Origin: an uncultured Treponema sp.
GTDB lineage: Bacteria > Spirochaetota > Spirochaetia > Treponematales > Treponemataceae
DNA length: 64,000 bases
Reading direction: 5' to 3'
NCBI GenBank assembly: GCA_937901865.1
Contig: CALDID010000098.1
Location: 49,291 to 113,290 of the forward strand
The notes beneath the pieces are model-generated. The model made no database searches. It was given only the letters and a program-made list of their open reading frames with translations, and had not been told where the DNA came from. A program made the translations under genes and the position numbers. Positions 36,707 through 47,018 of the stretch are shown here, one piece after another. How positions within the stretch are numbered: position 1 is the stretch's first letter; each line of letters starts with the position of its first letter.

Positions 36707-37795
36707 CTAATCTATTTCAACTGCAATAAGTCTATAGCGACCGTCAGACATCTTTATCCATTTTATGTCTTCTGTGTGCACATTACCTGCTTTTACGGCT
36801 TCAAGTTCATACGAGCGACCGTCTGCGATAATCTGGATTTTAACCACATTGCCGTTTGCCATCCACAAACGAGTGCCGTTGTTAGAAGTAATCGTAACCA
36901 CATCGCCGCTTGAATAATAATCTTCGATAGGCTCTTTGCGGTCGATACGATAGCGGAAAAGGCAACTTGCTCTGAATGAGGCGTTAATAGTAAACGGATA
37001 TGCTCTGTTGTCGGTCAAAATCTCGTATTGATTTGCGTTTTTCGGCAACTCATCTGCGCTCTGTATTTCATCAAGGTTTGTAGCACCTAAGACCATGCCG
37101 CCGACTTTTAAGAGCATACGCACTTCAGCTCCTCTGTCAGAATCGGTGTTAGATACATCAGATACATACACAATCATATCAGGAACAGTGTCGTTATCAA
37201 TGTCGAGCTCTACCTCTTCGCTCAAATCGATTGTCTGCATACCAGCAGGAGTTTCGATAGAAAGAAGCCCCAATGTATTTGCGACAACTAAATCAACATT
37301 GCCTTCGTTCTGCGGTATGATGATGTGGTCGCCTTTGTAAATCCTCTTTTGCAGCGGCTTTTCGCTGAGCGTGTAAGTATGAAATCGCTGCATTTCTTCT
37401 ACAGTCTGCGCCTTTTGCGCTTGCATTGTCTTTATGAAAGCCACCAGTTTTATCGTTCCAAAAACGATTCCCGAAAGCCCTGCAAGAATAAGCAAAATAA
37501 CAAGAGGAATAATCCATATAGGTCTGTGCTTTGGAAACAGCCCATCTGGAATAGGGGATTCTTGCAATTTTTTATTTTTATACAGCGATACGATATTGTC
37601 GCCATTAAGACCTAAAAACTCTGCATAGTTATGCAAGAAGCCAATGAAATAGGCTTCCCCTGGGAATACGTCTACATTCTCTTCTTCCATAGCTTCTATG
37701 TATTGCATTGTTATTGCTGTATCGCGTTCGACAGAAAGAATGTCTAACCCTTTTTCTTCACGGGCGTTTTTGAGCAAAGAACCATAACTTTCCAT
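36707..37795 (-). CDS. RodZ-like cell-shape protein
   Basis: The 362-residue protein has a cytoplasmic HTH_25 domain (residues ~4-70: LLKNAREEKGLDILSVERDT, FPGEAYFIGFLHNYAEFLGL), one membrane helix (~93-118) and a beta-rich periplasmic domain of about 240 residues. RodZ links MreB to the elongation machinery. The periplasmic part is longer than in many RodZ proteins, so the specific role is inferred. It is within the ftsH-uvrD run. Confidence 0.7.
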   Translation of the reverse strand: MESYGSLLKNAREEKGLDILSVERDTAITMQYIEAMEEENVDVFPGEAYFIGFLHNYAEFLGLNGDNIVSLYKNKKLQESPIPDGLFPKHRPIWIIPLVILLILAGLSGIVFGTIKLVAFIKTMQAQKAQTVEEMQRFHTYTLSEKPLQKRIYKGDHIIIPQNEGNVDLVVANTLGLLSIETPAGMQTIDLSEEVELDIDNDTVPDMIVYVSDVSNTDSDRGAEVRMLLKVGGMVLGATNLDEIQSADELPKNANQYEILTDNRAYPFTINASFRASCLFRYRIDRKEPIEDYYSSGDVVTITSNNGTRLWMANGNVVKIQIIADGRSYELEAVKAGNVHTEDIKWIKMSDGRYRLIAVEID

Positions 37796-37844
37796 TTCTT
37801 TTTAATCCTCTTTACTGCGTTAAAATAGTTATTGCTTTGTACTG

Positions 37845-38519
37845 TTAATATAGAAAATTATTGTAATTGTTAGCTGAAGAAGGTGCGTCATAAATAAAAC
37901 GCTGTTCTGCAATTCCTACATTCAAGCTGTAATCATAGAAATCAAACACAAAGGTTTGTCCCTGCGGCGTAATCGCTTCAACTCTGCGTATGAGCTTTGA
38001 GTCGGGCAATATCGAAAGCAAGATTTTTGTAAAAGACTCTGTGCTATTTTTTCTGCTTAATACAAGACGGACAACTTTTTCTTCGCTGCCTTCTTCCAAA
38101 GCAACAGGATTCGACCCTGTTTCATACGCCATATAATAATAACGGCTCATCAAGCTCAAACCTTGAGGTGTTGCAAGATTTGCGCCGCTTGCTGATGAAT
38201 CACCTTCAACGTTCTGCTGCAAAATAGCGGAAGAACCTGGCAGATATATCGTTAAAGCATCTCCATTGAATACAATAACTTGATTTGCAGGCGACGAAAA
38301 ATCTATGCGAAGCATATTCGGCTTTTTAAACGATACCTTGCCGTTCATCGATTGCTTGTTGACGGTGATTTCTGTCGTTACTTCAAAGTCATTTATCTTT
38401 GAGTATACTTCAGATACGCTTTTGAAAAAGTCCGCCACCGTCATAATATTGCTTTTTTGTGCAAAGGCAACCGATGAGAGCAAAAAGAGACATATCGCAA
38501 AAAACTTATTGAGCTTCAT
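37845..38519 (-). CDS. LolA-type outer-membrane lipoprotein carrier
   Basis: Start at 38519 ([21 protein letters not shown]) is chosen for its signal peptide and the GGGAG upstream; it overlaps the ftsH end by 14 bp. The mature protein has the LolA pattern: [56 protein letters not shown] and a DGxxxxVYxP-like exit. LolA shuttles lipoproteins across the periplasm, which fits the many lipoproteins here. It is translationally coupled to ftsH. Confidence 0.75.
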   Translation of the reverse strand: MKLNKFFAICLFLLSSVAFAQKSNIMTVADFFKSVSEVYSKINDFEVTTEITVNKQSMNGKVSFKKPNMLRIDFSSPANQVIVFNGDALTIYLPGSSAILQQNVEGDSSASGANLATPQGLSLMSRYYYMAYETGSNPVALEEGSEEKVVRLVLSRKNSTESFTKILLSILPDSKLIRRVEAITPQGQTFVFDFYDYSLNVGIAEQRFIYDAPSSANNYNNFLY

Positions 38520-40557
38520 TCTGCTTTTCTCCCTCGTCTGCATCTTGCTCGCTAGAAACAGGCTTTGACTGCTCTTGTGCGATTTGCTGTAGCTGTGAAG
38601 CGTGATTGTGCGCTTTAATAACCTCGTTAAACTCTTTGCCGTCAACTGTTTCTTTGTCGAGCAGCATTTTCGCCACATACTCAAGCAAATCTTTCTTTGA
38701 GTTCAAAAGCGAAAGAACGTGATTGTATCTTTCGTCCATAATGCGCGCAATTTCAGTATCAATATACTGTTGCGTATCTTCAGAATATTCCCTCACTAAC
38801 GACGGCTCGCCAGAATCGTATCCCTTGCCGTGCTTGCCTAAGGTCATATTCTTGAACTTGTCGCTCATGCCGTAATCGCTAATCATAGAGCGAATAATAT
38901 CGGTAGCTCTCTGAATATCGTTAGAAGCACCCGTGCTGATTTCGTCAAAGATAATTCTTTCAGCGGCTCTTCCGCCTAAAAGCACATCGACTTCGCCTAA
39001 GAGCTGTTTTTTCGTCTTTAAGTATGTGTCTTCTCTCGGAAGCTGCATCGTAAAGCCGCCCACACCCATACCGCGCGGAATAATCGTAATCTTATGCACA
39101 GGGTCGCTTCCTTCGGTAAACGCCGCTACTAAAGCATGACCTGTTTCGTGATAGGCGGTTATTTTTCGCTCGCTTTCTTTTACGACGTGCGTCTTTTTCT
39201 GCAAGCCGACGATTGTCTTTTCAATAGCCTCGTCAAAGTCTTTCATAGAAACGAGTTTTCTGCCGCCACGAACTGCAAGTAACGCCGCTTCGTTGACGAT
39301 ATTCGCAAGGTCTGCTCCTGCAAATCCTGCCGTTTCGTGTGCAATAGTGTTGAAGTTTACTCCAGAGTCGAGCTTTACATTCTTTGCGTGAATTCTCAAA
39401 ATTGCCTCACGTCCTGTAACGTCTGGACGGTCTACCACTACTTGCCTATCGAATCGACCAGGGCGTAAAAGAGCAGGGTCAAGAATATCGGGACGGTTCG
39501 TTGCGGCTAAGATAATCAAGCCTTTTTCGTTGTCGAAACCGTCCATTTCTACGAGAAGCTGATTTAATGTTTGCTCTCGCTCATCGTTGCCGCCAAGGTT
39601 ATTCACGCGGCTCTTTCCGATAGCGTCAAGCTCATCGATAAAGATGATACACGGCGTTTTCTCGTGCGCTTGCTTAAAGAGCTCGCGAACTCGGCTTGCA
39701 CCAACACCGACGAACATTTCCACAAAGTCAGAACCGCTGATACGGAAAAACGGCCCCCCCGCCTCTCCTGCAACAGCACGGGCAAGCAATGTTTTACCAG
39801 TTCCTGGCGGACCTACCAAAAGCACACCCTTTGGAATACGTCCACCAATATCCGTATATTTTTGCGGCGACTTCAAAAAGTCCACCACTTCCATCAGCTC
39901 TTCTTTCGCCTCGTCCACACCTGCAACATCTGCAAATCGTGTCTTTATATTGCCCTCTCCAACAGCTTTCGCTCTTGAACCGCCAATGCCGAACAGAGAG
40001 CCCATGCCTCCCATTCCTCCTCCGATTTTGCGGAAGATGAAATAGTACATAATAAAGATGAATGCAAAAGGCAAAATCAAGTTTATGATGAGCTGTATCA
40101 AATATCCGTTTTGCTTTGTCGCAAATCTGAATGTAATATCCTTTTCGTTGAGCAAGTCCATAAAGCTGGTCAAAAGCACATTGCCCGAACTCGTGCGGTA
40201 CACAGCTCTATTAGTAGGCGTTGTTCCCCTTAATAAATCTCTCCACTGTGGCTCTTTTTGCACAACAGTTGCAAGCTGCGGGCCGTATCCTGTAAAGTAA
40301 TTTTCGCCAAGCTCCACTTCAACAATGTCGCCCGATTCTATTTTGTTCTTGAAGTCAGAAAAATCTATCAAGTTTTCAGGTTTGGTGTCTAAGAGCATAT
40401 TGAACAATGCCACCGCTCCCAAAACGATGAGCAGAATACCCCAAAATGGCATTCTCGGTCTTAACTTCTTCTTATTCTCATCATCTCCATCACCATGCTC
40501 ATCAATCGACAGCTTGAAGAAATTGAACGGGTCGTCAGGATTTTCGTTGTCTTTCAT
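38506..40557 (-). CDS. ftsH: ATP-dependent zinc metalloprotease FtsH
   Basis: Start at 40557 (MKDNENPDD) is preferred; GAGG precedes it, and the upstream TTG at 40569 is less likely. Two membrane helices flank a periplasmic domain (residues ~40-160). Then come the AAA module (Walker A GPPGTGKT, Walker [21 protein letters not shown]) and the zinc site HETGH. It degrades misfolded or regulated membrane proteins as a hexamer. First gene of the minus-strand run ftsH-lolA-rodZ-rimO-uvrD. Confidence 0.95.
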   Translation of the reverse strand: MKDNENPDDPFNFFKLSIDEHGDGDDENKKKLRPRMPFWGILLIVLGAVALFNMLLDTKPENLIDFSDFKNKIESGDIVEVELGENYFTGYGPQLATVVQKEPQWRDLLRGTTPTNRAVYRTSSGNVLLTSFMDLLNEKDITFRFATKQNGYLIQLIINLILPFAFIFIMYYFIFRKIGGGMGGMGSLFGIGGSRAKAVGEGNIKTRFADVAGVDEAKEELMEVVDFLKSPQKYTDIGGRIPKGVLLVGPPGTGKTLLARAVAGEAGGPFFRISGSDFVEMFVGVGASRVRELFKQAHEKTPCIIFIDELDAIGKSRVNNLGGNDEREQTLNQLLVEMDGFDNEKGLIILAATNRPDILDPALLRPGRFDRQVVVDRPDVTGREAILRIHAKNVKLDSGVNFNTIAHETAGFAGADLANIVNEAALLAVRGGRKLVSMKDFDEAIEKTIVGLQKKTHVVKESERKITAYHETGHALVAAFTEGSDPVHKITIIPRGMGVGGFTMQLPREDTYLKTKKQLLGEVDVLLGGRAAERIIFDEISTGASNDIQRATDIIRSMISDYGMSDKFKNMTLGKHGKGYDSGEPSLVREYSEDTQQYIDTEIARIMDERYNHVLSLLNSKKDLLEYVAKMLLDKETVDGKEFNEVIKAHNHASQLQQIAQEQSKPVSSEQDADEGEKQNEAQ

Positions 40558-40753
40558 TAAAAACCTCAAGTTAATATCTCTATCTCTATATTCTCACTTT
40601 TTCCGCAAAAAAATACAGTTACTTCTAATATACATTTTTTTTAGAAAATAGTCGATAGTTTTTTTATTTTTTTATCACGCCCTTACCTTGTTTTTTGATA
40701 GATATTTTTGCTAAAGTGGAGAGTGCCTTTTTAGCGAATAGAAATGGTCTTAC

Positions 40754-40848
40754 TATAGGCTTTTAAAGGGTACTACTTAGCAGGCTATAAAGGGTACTAC
40801 CTAGCAGGCTATAAAGGGTACTACTTAGCAGGCTATAAAGGGTGCTAC
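40754..40848. repeat. 24-bp tandem array, three full copies plus one degenerate copy
   Basis: The unit contains AGCAGGCTATAAAGGGTAC; full copies start at 40777, 40801 and 40825, preceded by a degenerate copy at 40754. It lies in the 358-bp gap between divergent ftsH and the PfkB kinase. The rest of this gap is T-rich, with the ftsH upstream region on one side and the kinase promoter on the other. Confidence 0.9.
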
Positions 40849-40879
40849 CATATTTTGATAAAACAGACTTGTGTCCTTA

Positions 40880-40909
40880 TTGCATAGTAACGCTTGTTTC
40901 TGTTATCAT
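40880..40909 (+). promoter_or_regulatory. PfkB-kinase promoter, predicted leaderless
   Basis: TTGCAT (40880-40885), an 18-bp gap to TATCAT (40904-40909). The predicted transcription start coincides with the ATG at 40916, and no Shine-Dalgarno exists. Confidence 0.5.
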
Positions 40910-40915
40910 AAAAAA

Positions 40916-41857
40916 ATGAACTCCACCCCTTTATCATCTTTCAATAATAAAATCCTTTGTATAGGTAATGTATCAGTAGACATTAAAGCGTATTCGCCAG
41001 AATCCGACGGCACAGAGGCATATAGAGAAGGCTCTATAGAACTTGTTCCTGGCGGTGTTGCGCGCGGCATGGCGATAAACTTGAAGCATTTGGGCTTTGA
41101 CACATGCGTTTCTTCTGTGGTAGGACACGACATTTTCGGCACATATCTTCGAGATGGACTTAACCTCGAAAATGTGGACACAACGCTTTTAAAGACGAGC
41201 GAGCGAAGAGAAACCTCTCTTTTTTCGGTGATGTCTTCGGCGAATAAAAGCGCGACGTGTGTATACAGCACGGCTATTCTGTCGGAAATCGTTTTTGATG
41301 AGCAAACTATCTCTTTTATAGAAGAAAACGATATAAAAGTGTTTGTTTTGGATTCTAATTTAAGCGAAGATACGTTTGAAAGTATCTATGAGTATAAAAA
41401 GAATCACAAAGATGTATTTATCTTTCAAAACGCGACAGCTCCCGATATTGCGACAAAGACAATGAAGTATGCGCCGTTAATCGATTTGTATGCGTGCAAC
41501 GAGTTTGAAGCGGCGGCGATTTTGGGCGATACTGCGACGGCAGACCTTGAAACAGCAGACAAGTTCCAAGAACTCGGCTTTGATAATTTTATCATCACAT
41601 TTGGAGAGCAGGGCGTTATGGTGAGAATTGGGGAAGATACGTGGAATTCCCGCCCGTACACTCCTGCGCACATTGTAGACACTATTGGGGCAGGCGATGC
41701 GTTTGCGTCAGGCTTTTTGATGGGATTTTTGACAGGCGAAAACGTGAAGCTGTGTATTCACTACGGTTTGGCTAGCGCAAAGGAAACGCTTTTGACAAAG
41801 CAGACCGTCAGCAACCTTTTATCACGAGAATTCCTTGAAATGTATCAATCAAAGTAA
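40916..41857 (+). CDS. PfkB-family carbohydrate kinase
   Basis: Start at 40916 (MNSTPLSSFNNKILCIGN) is preferred over 40871 because the -10 box lies between them. The ribokinase-like fold is clear: GNVSVDIKA, GGVARGMAINLKHLG in the substrate site, VSSVVGHDIFGTYL, and the C-terminal signature DTIGAGDAFASGFL with the catalytic Asp. Substrate could be a nucleoside, ribose or pseudouridine; GGVARGMA resembles pseudouridine/nucleoside kinases, but this is not decisive. Confidence 0.8.
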   Translation: MNSTPLSSFNNKILCIGNVSVDIKAYSPESDGTEAYREGSIELVPGGVARGMAINLKHLGFDTCVSSVVGHDIFGTYLRDGLNLENVDTTLLKTSERRETSLFSVMSSANKSATCVYSTAILSEIVFDEQTISFIEENDIKVFVLDSNLSEDTFESIYEYKKNHKDVFIFQNATAPDIATKTMKYAPLIDLYACNEFEAAAILGDTATADLETADKFQELGFDNFIITFGEQGVMVRIGEDTWNSRPYTPAHIVDTIGAGDAFASGFLMGFLTGENVKLCIHYGLASAKETLLTKQTVSNLLSREFLEMYQSK

Positions 41858-41886
41858 TAAAAATCACTTTAATAGTGTTACAAATA

Positions 41887-41956
41887 TTGCACATCTCTAA
41901 ATAATTTGGTAGGATACGTCAGAGTTTTTCAGAAATTGTATAGTTTTTCTGAAAAA
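41887..41956 (+). promoter_or_regulatory. oppA promoter and 5'-UTR hairpin
   Basis: TTGCAC (41887-41892), 17-bp spacer, TAGGAT (41910-41915). A hairpin TTTTTCAGA (41925-41933) / TCTGAAAAA (41948-41956) ends two bases before GGAGGG (41959-41964). It could protect the mRNA end or modulate ribosome access. Confidence 0.5.
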
Positions 41957-41971
41957 ATGGAGGGTTTACTA

Positions 41972-43579
41972 ATGAAAAAAACTGTACTTGCAACAGTTGC
42001 TTTAGCAGCGGCTGTGTTCTCCCTTGCAAGCTGCGGCGGCAAGAGCAATGGCAAAGCGGCGACGAGTTCTTCTGCGTCTTCAAGCGCGGCGGAGTTCATC
42101 TTTAACAACGGCACAGAGCCGCAATCTCTTGACCCGTCAAAGATTCAGGGCGTTCCTGAGCATCGCTTGTATATGGCGTTGTTTGAGGGCTTGGTCAGCT
42201 ACGATGCAAAGACAAACGAGGCTGTTCCGGGCGTGGCAGAAAGCTGGTCTTTGAGCGAAGACGGCACAGTGCTTACTTTTAAGCTCAGAAACACAACGTG
42301 GAGTGACGGCACTCCGATTACTGCACAGACATTCGTTGATTCTTGGCTGTATTACCTCTCTCCTGAAACTGCGGCAGAATATGCGTATATGCCAGCGGCT
42401 GTTATCAAGGGCGCAGAGGCTTACAACGCAGGAAAGGCTGGAAAAGAAACGGTCGGTCTTCGCGCGGTAGATGATACAACTTTCGAGGTTACGCTTGTCG
42501 GTCCTGTTCCGTATGCAGTGGATATGATGGCTCACTATTCATTCGCGCCGCTTCCGCTTCACGCAATGGAAAAATTCGGCAATGACTGGACAAAGCCAGG
42601 CAATTTCGTTGGAAACGGTCCGTTCGTTCTTTCTGAATGGCTTCCGCAAGACCACATTTCTGTCGTGCCGAACGATAAATATTGGAACAAAGCAAATGTG
42701 TTCCTCTCAAAAGTTACATTCTTGACGATTGAGAACGAAACAACTGCTTACAACAAGTACAAGAACGGCGAGCTTGATTGGGATACGTCAGTTCCGCTTG
42801 AAATGCTCGACGAGATTAAGCTCACAAACGATTATCACGTTTCTCCTCAGATTTCTTCATATTACTACGAGTTGAACTTCAACAATCCTATTCTTGCTGA
42901 TGTGCGCGTGAGAAAGGCTCTTGCAAAATCAATCAACACACAGGAGCTTGTAGACAAGGTTACAAAGGGCGGTCAGATTCCTGCAACTTCATTCTGTCCT
43001 CCGATGTCTGGCTTTACTCCTGCTACTGGCAATCCGTACGATGTAGAGGCTGCAAAGGCATTGCTTGCTGAAGCAGGTTACCCGAACGGCGCGGGATTCC
43101 CGAAGATGACGGTTATCTACAACACAAACGAGGGACACAAGAAGATTGCTGAGTATGTACAGCAGGAATGGAAGAAGAACCTCGGCATTGATGTAGAGCT
43201 TTCAAATATGGAGTGGGGTACGTTCCTTGAAGAAAGGCAGCACAACAACTTTGAGATTGCGCGCGCTGGTTGGGTAGGCGATTATATGGACCCGTCTAAC
43301 TTCCTTGAGTTGCTCCTTTCAACATCTGGCAATAACGACGGACGCTACAACAATCCAAAATATGATGAGCTTATCAAGAAAGCGGCTACAATGCCAGCTG
43401 GCGCAGAGCGTATGCAGGTGCTGCACGACGCAGAAGAGTTGATGATGACAGAAGAGCAGGCTCTTATTCCGTTCTACTACTATGTTTCACAGAATATGAT
43501 TGACCTTGACAAGTGGGACGGTTGGTACACGAATCCGCTCGATGTGCACCCGTGGGTCGGCATTAAGCCAAAGCGTTAG
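41972..43579 (+). CDS. oppA: Oligopeptide ABC transporter substrate-binding lipoprotein
   Basis: Start at 41972 (MKKTVLATVALAAAVFSLASC) has GGAGGG upstream and a lipobox LASC. The mature protein is a family-5 binding protein: EPQSLDPSKIQGVPEHRLYMALFEGL, VAESWSLSEDGTVLTFKLR, DVRVRKALAKSIN, IPFYYYV. It captures peptides at the membrane for the OppBCDF transporter encoded next. A 394-bp gap rich in hairpins separates it from oppB, which would allow excess production of the binding protein. Confidence 0.92.
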   Translation: MKKTVLATVALAAAVFSLASCGGKSNGKAATSSSASSSAAEFIFNNGTEPQSLDPSKIQGVPEHRLYMALFEGLVSYDAKTNEAVPGVAESWSLSEDGTVLTFKLRNTTWSDGTPITAQTFVDSWLYYLSPETAAEYAYMPAAVIKGAEAYNAGKAGKETVGLRAVDDTTFEVTLVGPVPYAVDMMAHYSFAPLPLHAMEKFGNDWTKPGNFVGNGPFVLSEWLPQDHISVVPNDKYWNKANVFLSKVTFLTIENETTAYNKYKNGELDWDTSVPLEMLDEIKLTNDYHVSPQISSYYYELNFNNPILADVRVRKALAKSINTQELVDKVTKGGQIPATSFCPPMSGFTPATGNPYDVEAAKALLAEAGYPNGAGFPKMTVIYNTNEGHKKIAEYVQQEWKKNLGIDVELSNMEWGTFLEERQHNNFEIARAGWVGDYMDPSNFLELLLSTSGNNDGRYNNPKYDELIKKAATMPAGAERMQVLHDAEELMMTEEQALIPFYYYVSQNMIDLDKWDGWYTNPLDVHPWVGIKPKR

Positions 43580-43618
43580 AAACGCTTTTGTAACAGCCAC
43601 AGCCACAGGCTGATTTGT

Positions 43619-43649
43619 AAAAGACAGGGGGAGTTTTCTCCTTGTCTTA
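43619..43649 (+). terminator. Hairpin after oppA
   Basis: AAGACAGGGGGAG / CTCCTTGTCTT is an imperfect stem 40 bp past the oppA stop. It lacks a clean T-run, so it may be a partial terminator or 3'-end stabiliser. Confidence 0.5.
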
Positions 43650-43652
43650 TAA

Positions 43653-43734
43653 TAGACTTGTTCAATAATATGGCTTTGACAAGGGGCTTAAGCCCCTTGC
43701 TACATAAAAAACTATACTTTCCGAACAGGTCTAT
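43653..43734. mobile_element. Short non-coding element with inverted ends (copy A)
   Basis: Ends TAGACTTGTTCA (43653-43664) and CGAACAGGTCTA (43722/43723-43734) are imperfect inverted repeats of TAGACCTGTTCG. The middle holds a perfect palindrome AAGGGGCTTAAGCCCCTT (43681-43698). The size is 82 bp and there is no coding capacity. It resembles a MITE. Confidence 0.65.
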
Positions 43735-43747
43735 ATGTAAAAATACA

Positions 43748-43905
43748 CTCCTTACTTAAAAGGATTTTTCCCTAAAAGCTAAGGAGTGTTTCCTTACTGT
43801 TTAGGAAGACTTCCTAAATCTTTAGGAAAGAATCCTAAAAGGTTAGGAGAAAATCCTAAAGGCTTAGGAGAAAATCCTAAAAGGTTAGGAGAAAATCCTA
43901 AAAGG
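43748..43905. repeat. Hairpin array of TTAGGA/TCCTAA units before oppB
   Basis: First comes an inverted pair ACTCCTTA (43747-43754) / TAAGGAGT (43780-43787). From about 43800 there are five to six ~21-bp units of the type TTAGGAGAAAATCCTAAAAGG, each itself a small hairpin. All lie in the 394-bp gap between oppA and oppB. The gap also contains element A. A GCGTC / GACGC pair at 43926-43955 lies just before oppB. Confidence 0.85.
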
Positions 43906-43973
43906 ATATACAAAAATTATAAAAAGCGTCGAGGACGAAAAATGTCTTTTGACGCGCGCAGAGGAATCGTTTT

Positions 43974-44903
43974 ATGGGAAAGTTTATTATACGGCGTCTT
44001 TTGAGCCTTATCCCGACAATGTTTCTAATTGTTACATTCAGTTTCTTTATTATCCGTATTGCACCAGGCGGACCTTTTGCAAGCGAGAAAAAAGTTACTC
44101 CGGAGGTTATGGCGAATTTGATGCACAAGTATCACATGGACGAGCCTCTGGTAAAGCAGTATCTTCGCTATATGGTCGATGTGCTGCATGGTGATTTAGG
44201 TCCGTCATTCAAGAACAAGGATTATACCGTTAATCAGCTTATCGCTCAGAGTATGCCGAACTCGATGATTTTGGGTATAACTGCTTTGATTATCGCTGTT
44301 GTGCTTGGAACGCTCGTGGGCTTGGCTTCGGCGGTGAAGCAAAACAGCTGGGTTGATTATACTGCGATGTCATTCGCTTCTCTTGGTATTTCCATTCCGC
44401 TATTCGTCGTAGGACCTGTGGCGGTTTTAGTGTTTGCAATGAAATTGCATTGGTTTCCGACTTCTGGCTGGATTACGGGGCGCGCAGGTATGATTACGCT
44501 GGTTATGCCTGCTTGCACATTAAGCCTTTCTTATTTCGCTTCTATTTCGCGCTTGACTCGTGCGAGTGTGCTTGAGGTTTTGCGAAGCGATTATATCAGA
44601 ACAGCGAGAGCAAAGGGATTGCACCCTGCTATTATTCTTGTAAAGCATGTGTTAAAAGGTGCTCTTTTGCCGATTGTAACGTATTTAGGACCTGCCTTTG
44701 CTGGTATTGTTACGGGGTCTGTCGTTATTGAGCAGATATTCTTAGTTCCTGGTATCGGCAACTACTTTGTAAAATCAGCTCTTAACCGCGATTACACGCT
44801 TATTTTAGGCACAGTTATTGTGTATTCGGTTATTTTGGTTGTTATGAACTTTATCGTTGACGTTTTATACGGGTTCTTAGACCCTCGTATCTCATATAAA
44901 TAA
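43974..44903 (+). CDS. oppB: Oligopeptide ABC transporter permease B
   Basis: The 309-residue permease has six membrane helices, the N-terminal IIRRLLSLIPTMFLIVTFSFFIIRIAPGGPF, and the EAA loop RTARAKGLHPAIILVKHVLKGALLP. GAGG precedes the ATG. It pairs with OppC to form the translocation channel in the inner membrane. It starts the oppBCDF segment. Confidence 0.93.
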   Translation: MGKFIIRRLLSLIPTMFLIVTFSFFIIRIAPGGPFASEKKVTPEVMANLMHKYHMDEPLVKQYLRYMVDVLHGDLGPSFKNKDYTVNQLIAQSMPNSMILGITALIIAVVLGTLVGLASAVKQNSWVDYTAMSFASLGISIPLFVVGPVAVLVFAMKLHWFPTSGWITGRAGMITLVMPACTLSLSYFASISRLTRASVLEVLRSDYIRTARAKGLHPAIILVKHVLKGALLPIVTYLGPAFAGIVTGSVVIEQIFLVPGIGNYFVKSALNRDYTLILGTVIVYSVILVVMNFIVDVLYGFLDPRISYK

Positions 44904-44916
44904 CAGGACAAAGGGA

Positions 44917-45981
44917 ATGAATCTACTTAAATCTAGTGCAAAGAAATCAAGCGGCACAAACGAATTTAATCAAGAAATGAAAGCTGTATCGCTTCACGCA
45001 GAGGCTTGGAAACGGCTCAAGAAAAACAAAATGGCTTTGTGCAGTCTTTGGGTTGTGTTGGCTTATGTTCTTGTTTCTCTCGTCGCGCCTCTTTTGCCGC
45101 TTCACCCGTATGAAGAGCAGGTGATTGACCATATCAATTTGCGTCCGTCGTTTAAGTGCGCAGGCGATGTGATGGTTGAGCAGAAAATTGCATACCTTAA
45201 CAAAGTGATGAAAAAGCAAAACCGCACAACACTCACGGCGGCGGAACAAAAAGAAATTGATGAGCTGAAAGAAGAGGTGAAAACAAATCCGATTCATCAG
45301 CGACACTATATTTTAGGCACAGACGCACTCGGTCGCGATATGCTTTCGCGCTCGATTTACGGCGGTCGCATTTCGATTACTATCGGCATTGTCGGCACGG
45401 TTACGGCTCTTATCATCGGCGTTCTTGTCGGTGCGGTTGCGGGCTTTGTCGGCGGTTGGGTCGATACGCTGTTAATGCGCTTTGTTGATATTCTCTATGG
45501 ATTGCCGTATATGCTTTTGGTTATCATTATGATGGCGATTTTGGGAAAGAGCGTGGCGATTTTGTTTATTGCGATTGCGCTTGTTTCGTGGCTGACGATT
45601 GCGCGCGTTGTTCGCGGACAGGTTATCAGCTTGAAGAACAGCGAGTTCATTGAGGCGGCGAGGTCTATGGGCGCAAGTCCTTTGCACATCATTATTCGGC
45701 ACTTATTGCCGAACTGCTTGGGTATCATTATTGCCTATGCAACGCTTTCTCTTCCGAGCTTTATTATGAGCGAAAGTTTCCTCTCGTTCTTAGGCTTGGG
45801 TGTGAGTGCGCCGCTTGCTTCGTGGGGAAGCCTTGTTTCTGACGGCGTGAAGGGAATGGAGCTGTATCCGTGGATTTTGATTGTTCCTGCTTTCTTTATG
45901 ACGGTGTTTCTTTTTGCGATGAACTTTTTAGGCGATGGTGTGCGCGACGCATTTGACCCACAGAGCAAGAAGCGCGTCTAA
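44917..45981 (+). CDS. oppC: Oligopeptide ABC transporter permease C
   Basis: The 354-residue permease has the OppC N-terminus (WKRLKKNKMALCSLWVVLAYVLVSLVAPLL), a periplasmic loop enlarged with a charged insert (residues ~85-125), then HILGTDxLGRD-like HYILGTDALGRDMLSR, and the EAA loop EAARSMGASPLHIIIRHLLPN. It is 13 bp after oppB. The insert makes it longer than typical OppC (about 300). Confidence 0.93.
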   Translation: MNLLKSSAKKSSGTNEFNQEMKAVSLHAEAWKRLKKNKMALCSLWVVLAYVLVSLVAPLLPLHPYEEQVIDHINLRPSFKCAGDVMVEQKIAYLNKVMKKQNRTTLTAAEQKEIDELKEEVKTNPIHQRHYILGTDALGRDMLSRSIYGGRISITIGIVGTVTALIIGVLVGAVAGFVGGWVDTLLMRFVDILYGLPYMLLVIIMMAILGKSVAILFIAIALVSWLTIARVVRGQVISLKNSEFIEAARSMGASPLHIIIRHLLPNCLGIIIAYATLSLPSFIMSESFLSFLGLGVSAPLASWGSLVSDGVKGMELYPWILIVPAFFMTVFLFAMNFLGDGVRDAFDPQSKKRV

Positions 45982-46025
45982 AAGGCGAAGCTCTTTTTTC
46001 AACAAATCTCTTTTGGAGAAACATA

Positions 46026-47018
46026 ATGACTGATGAAATTATTTTGCAGGTGAAAGACCTCAAAACATATTTTTATACTGACGCTGGTACGGTAAAATCT
46101 GTAGACGGCGTTTCGTTCGACCTTCACAAAGGTGAAATCTTGGGCATTGTCGGCGAGTCTGGTTCGGGAAAATCGGTGTCGAACTTGTCGATTATGAACC
46201 TTATTCCCTCTCCTCCTGGAAAAATAGAAAATGGCGAGGTGCTGTTTCACGGAGAGGATTTATTGAAAATGAGCCAAAAAAAGCTCCGTTCTATCCGTGG
46301 CAATCGCATTTCTATGATTTTCCAAGACCCAATGTCTTCTCTCAATCCGTTTTTGCGCATTTCAACGCAGATGATTGAAACAATCCAGCTTCATCAAGGA
46401 TTGAATAAAAAGGACGCAAAGGCAAAAGCGATTGAGATGCTCAAAATGGCAGGAATCCCCGCGGCAGAAGAGAGAATCGATTGCTATCCGCACCAGTTTT
46501 CTGGCGGTATGAGGCAGAGAGTAATGATTGCAATGGGATTATCGTGCAAACCTGAAATCCTCATTGCCGATGAGCCGACGAGTGCTCTTGACGTTACGAT
46601 TCAAGCGCAGATTATCGACTTGATGACCGACCTCACAAAGCAGCTCGGCACTGCGGTTATTATGATTACGCACTCGCTTGGCGTTGTAGCTGGTATGTGC
46701 GACACAATCAATGTTATGTATGCAGGGCGCGTTGTGGAGCACGGTGCGACAAAAGACCTCTTTGCTTCTCCAAAACACCCGTATACGCAGGGGCTTATTA
46801 AGTCTGTTCCTCGTCTTGATAAGGAAACTGAGGGCAGACTGTATTCTATTCCTGGTCAGCCGCCGAACGTTATTGATTTGCCTCCGTGCTGTCCGTTCTA
46901 TCCGAGATGTGAGAAAGCGAAAGATATTTGCAAGAAAAAGTATCCGCCGCTCAAGCAATTCGGCAACGGTCATTGTGCGTCGTGTTGGCTTTATGCAGAA
47001 AATAAGGAGGCGGAATAA
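46026..47018 (+). CDS. oppD: Oligopeptide ABC transporter ATPase D
   Basis: The 330-residue ATPase shows Walker A GESGSGKS, signature FSGGMRQR, Walker [12 protein letters not shown], and the oligopeptide-type C-terminal Cys-rich tail ([20 protein letters not shown]). GGAG precedes the ATG. It energises peptide import with OppF and overlaps oppF by one base (TAATG). Confidence 0.93.
   Translation: MTDEIILQVKDLKTYFYTDAGTVKSVDGVSFDLHKGEILGIVGESGSGKSVSNLSIMNLIPSPPGKIENGEVLFHGEDLLKMSQKKLRSIRGNRISMIFQDPMSSLNPFLRISTQMIETIQLHQGLNKKDAKAKAIEMLKMAGIPAAEERIDCYPHQFSGGMRQRVMIAMGLSCKPEILIADEPTSALDVTIQAQIIDLMTDLTKQLGTAVIMITHSLGVVAGMCDTINVMYAGRVVEHGATKDLFASPKHPYTQGLIKSVPRLDKETEGRLYSIPGQPPNVIDLPPCCPFYPRCEKAKDICKKKYPPLKQFGNGHCASCWLYAENKEAE

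Noticed and set aside
43786..44004. Open frame encoding repeated LGENPKR
   Set aside because: It is translation of the TTAGGA/TCCTAA hairpin array, has no ribosome-binding site, and runs into oppB in another frame.
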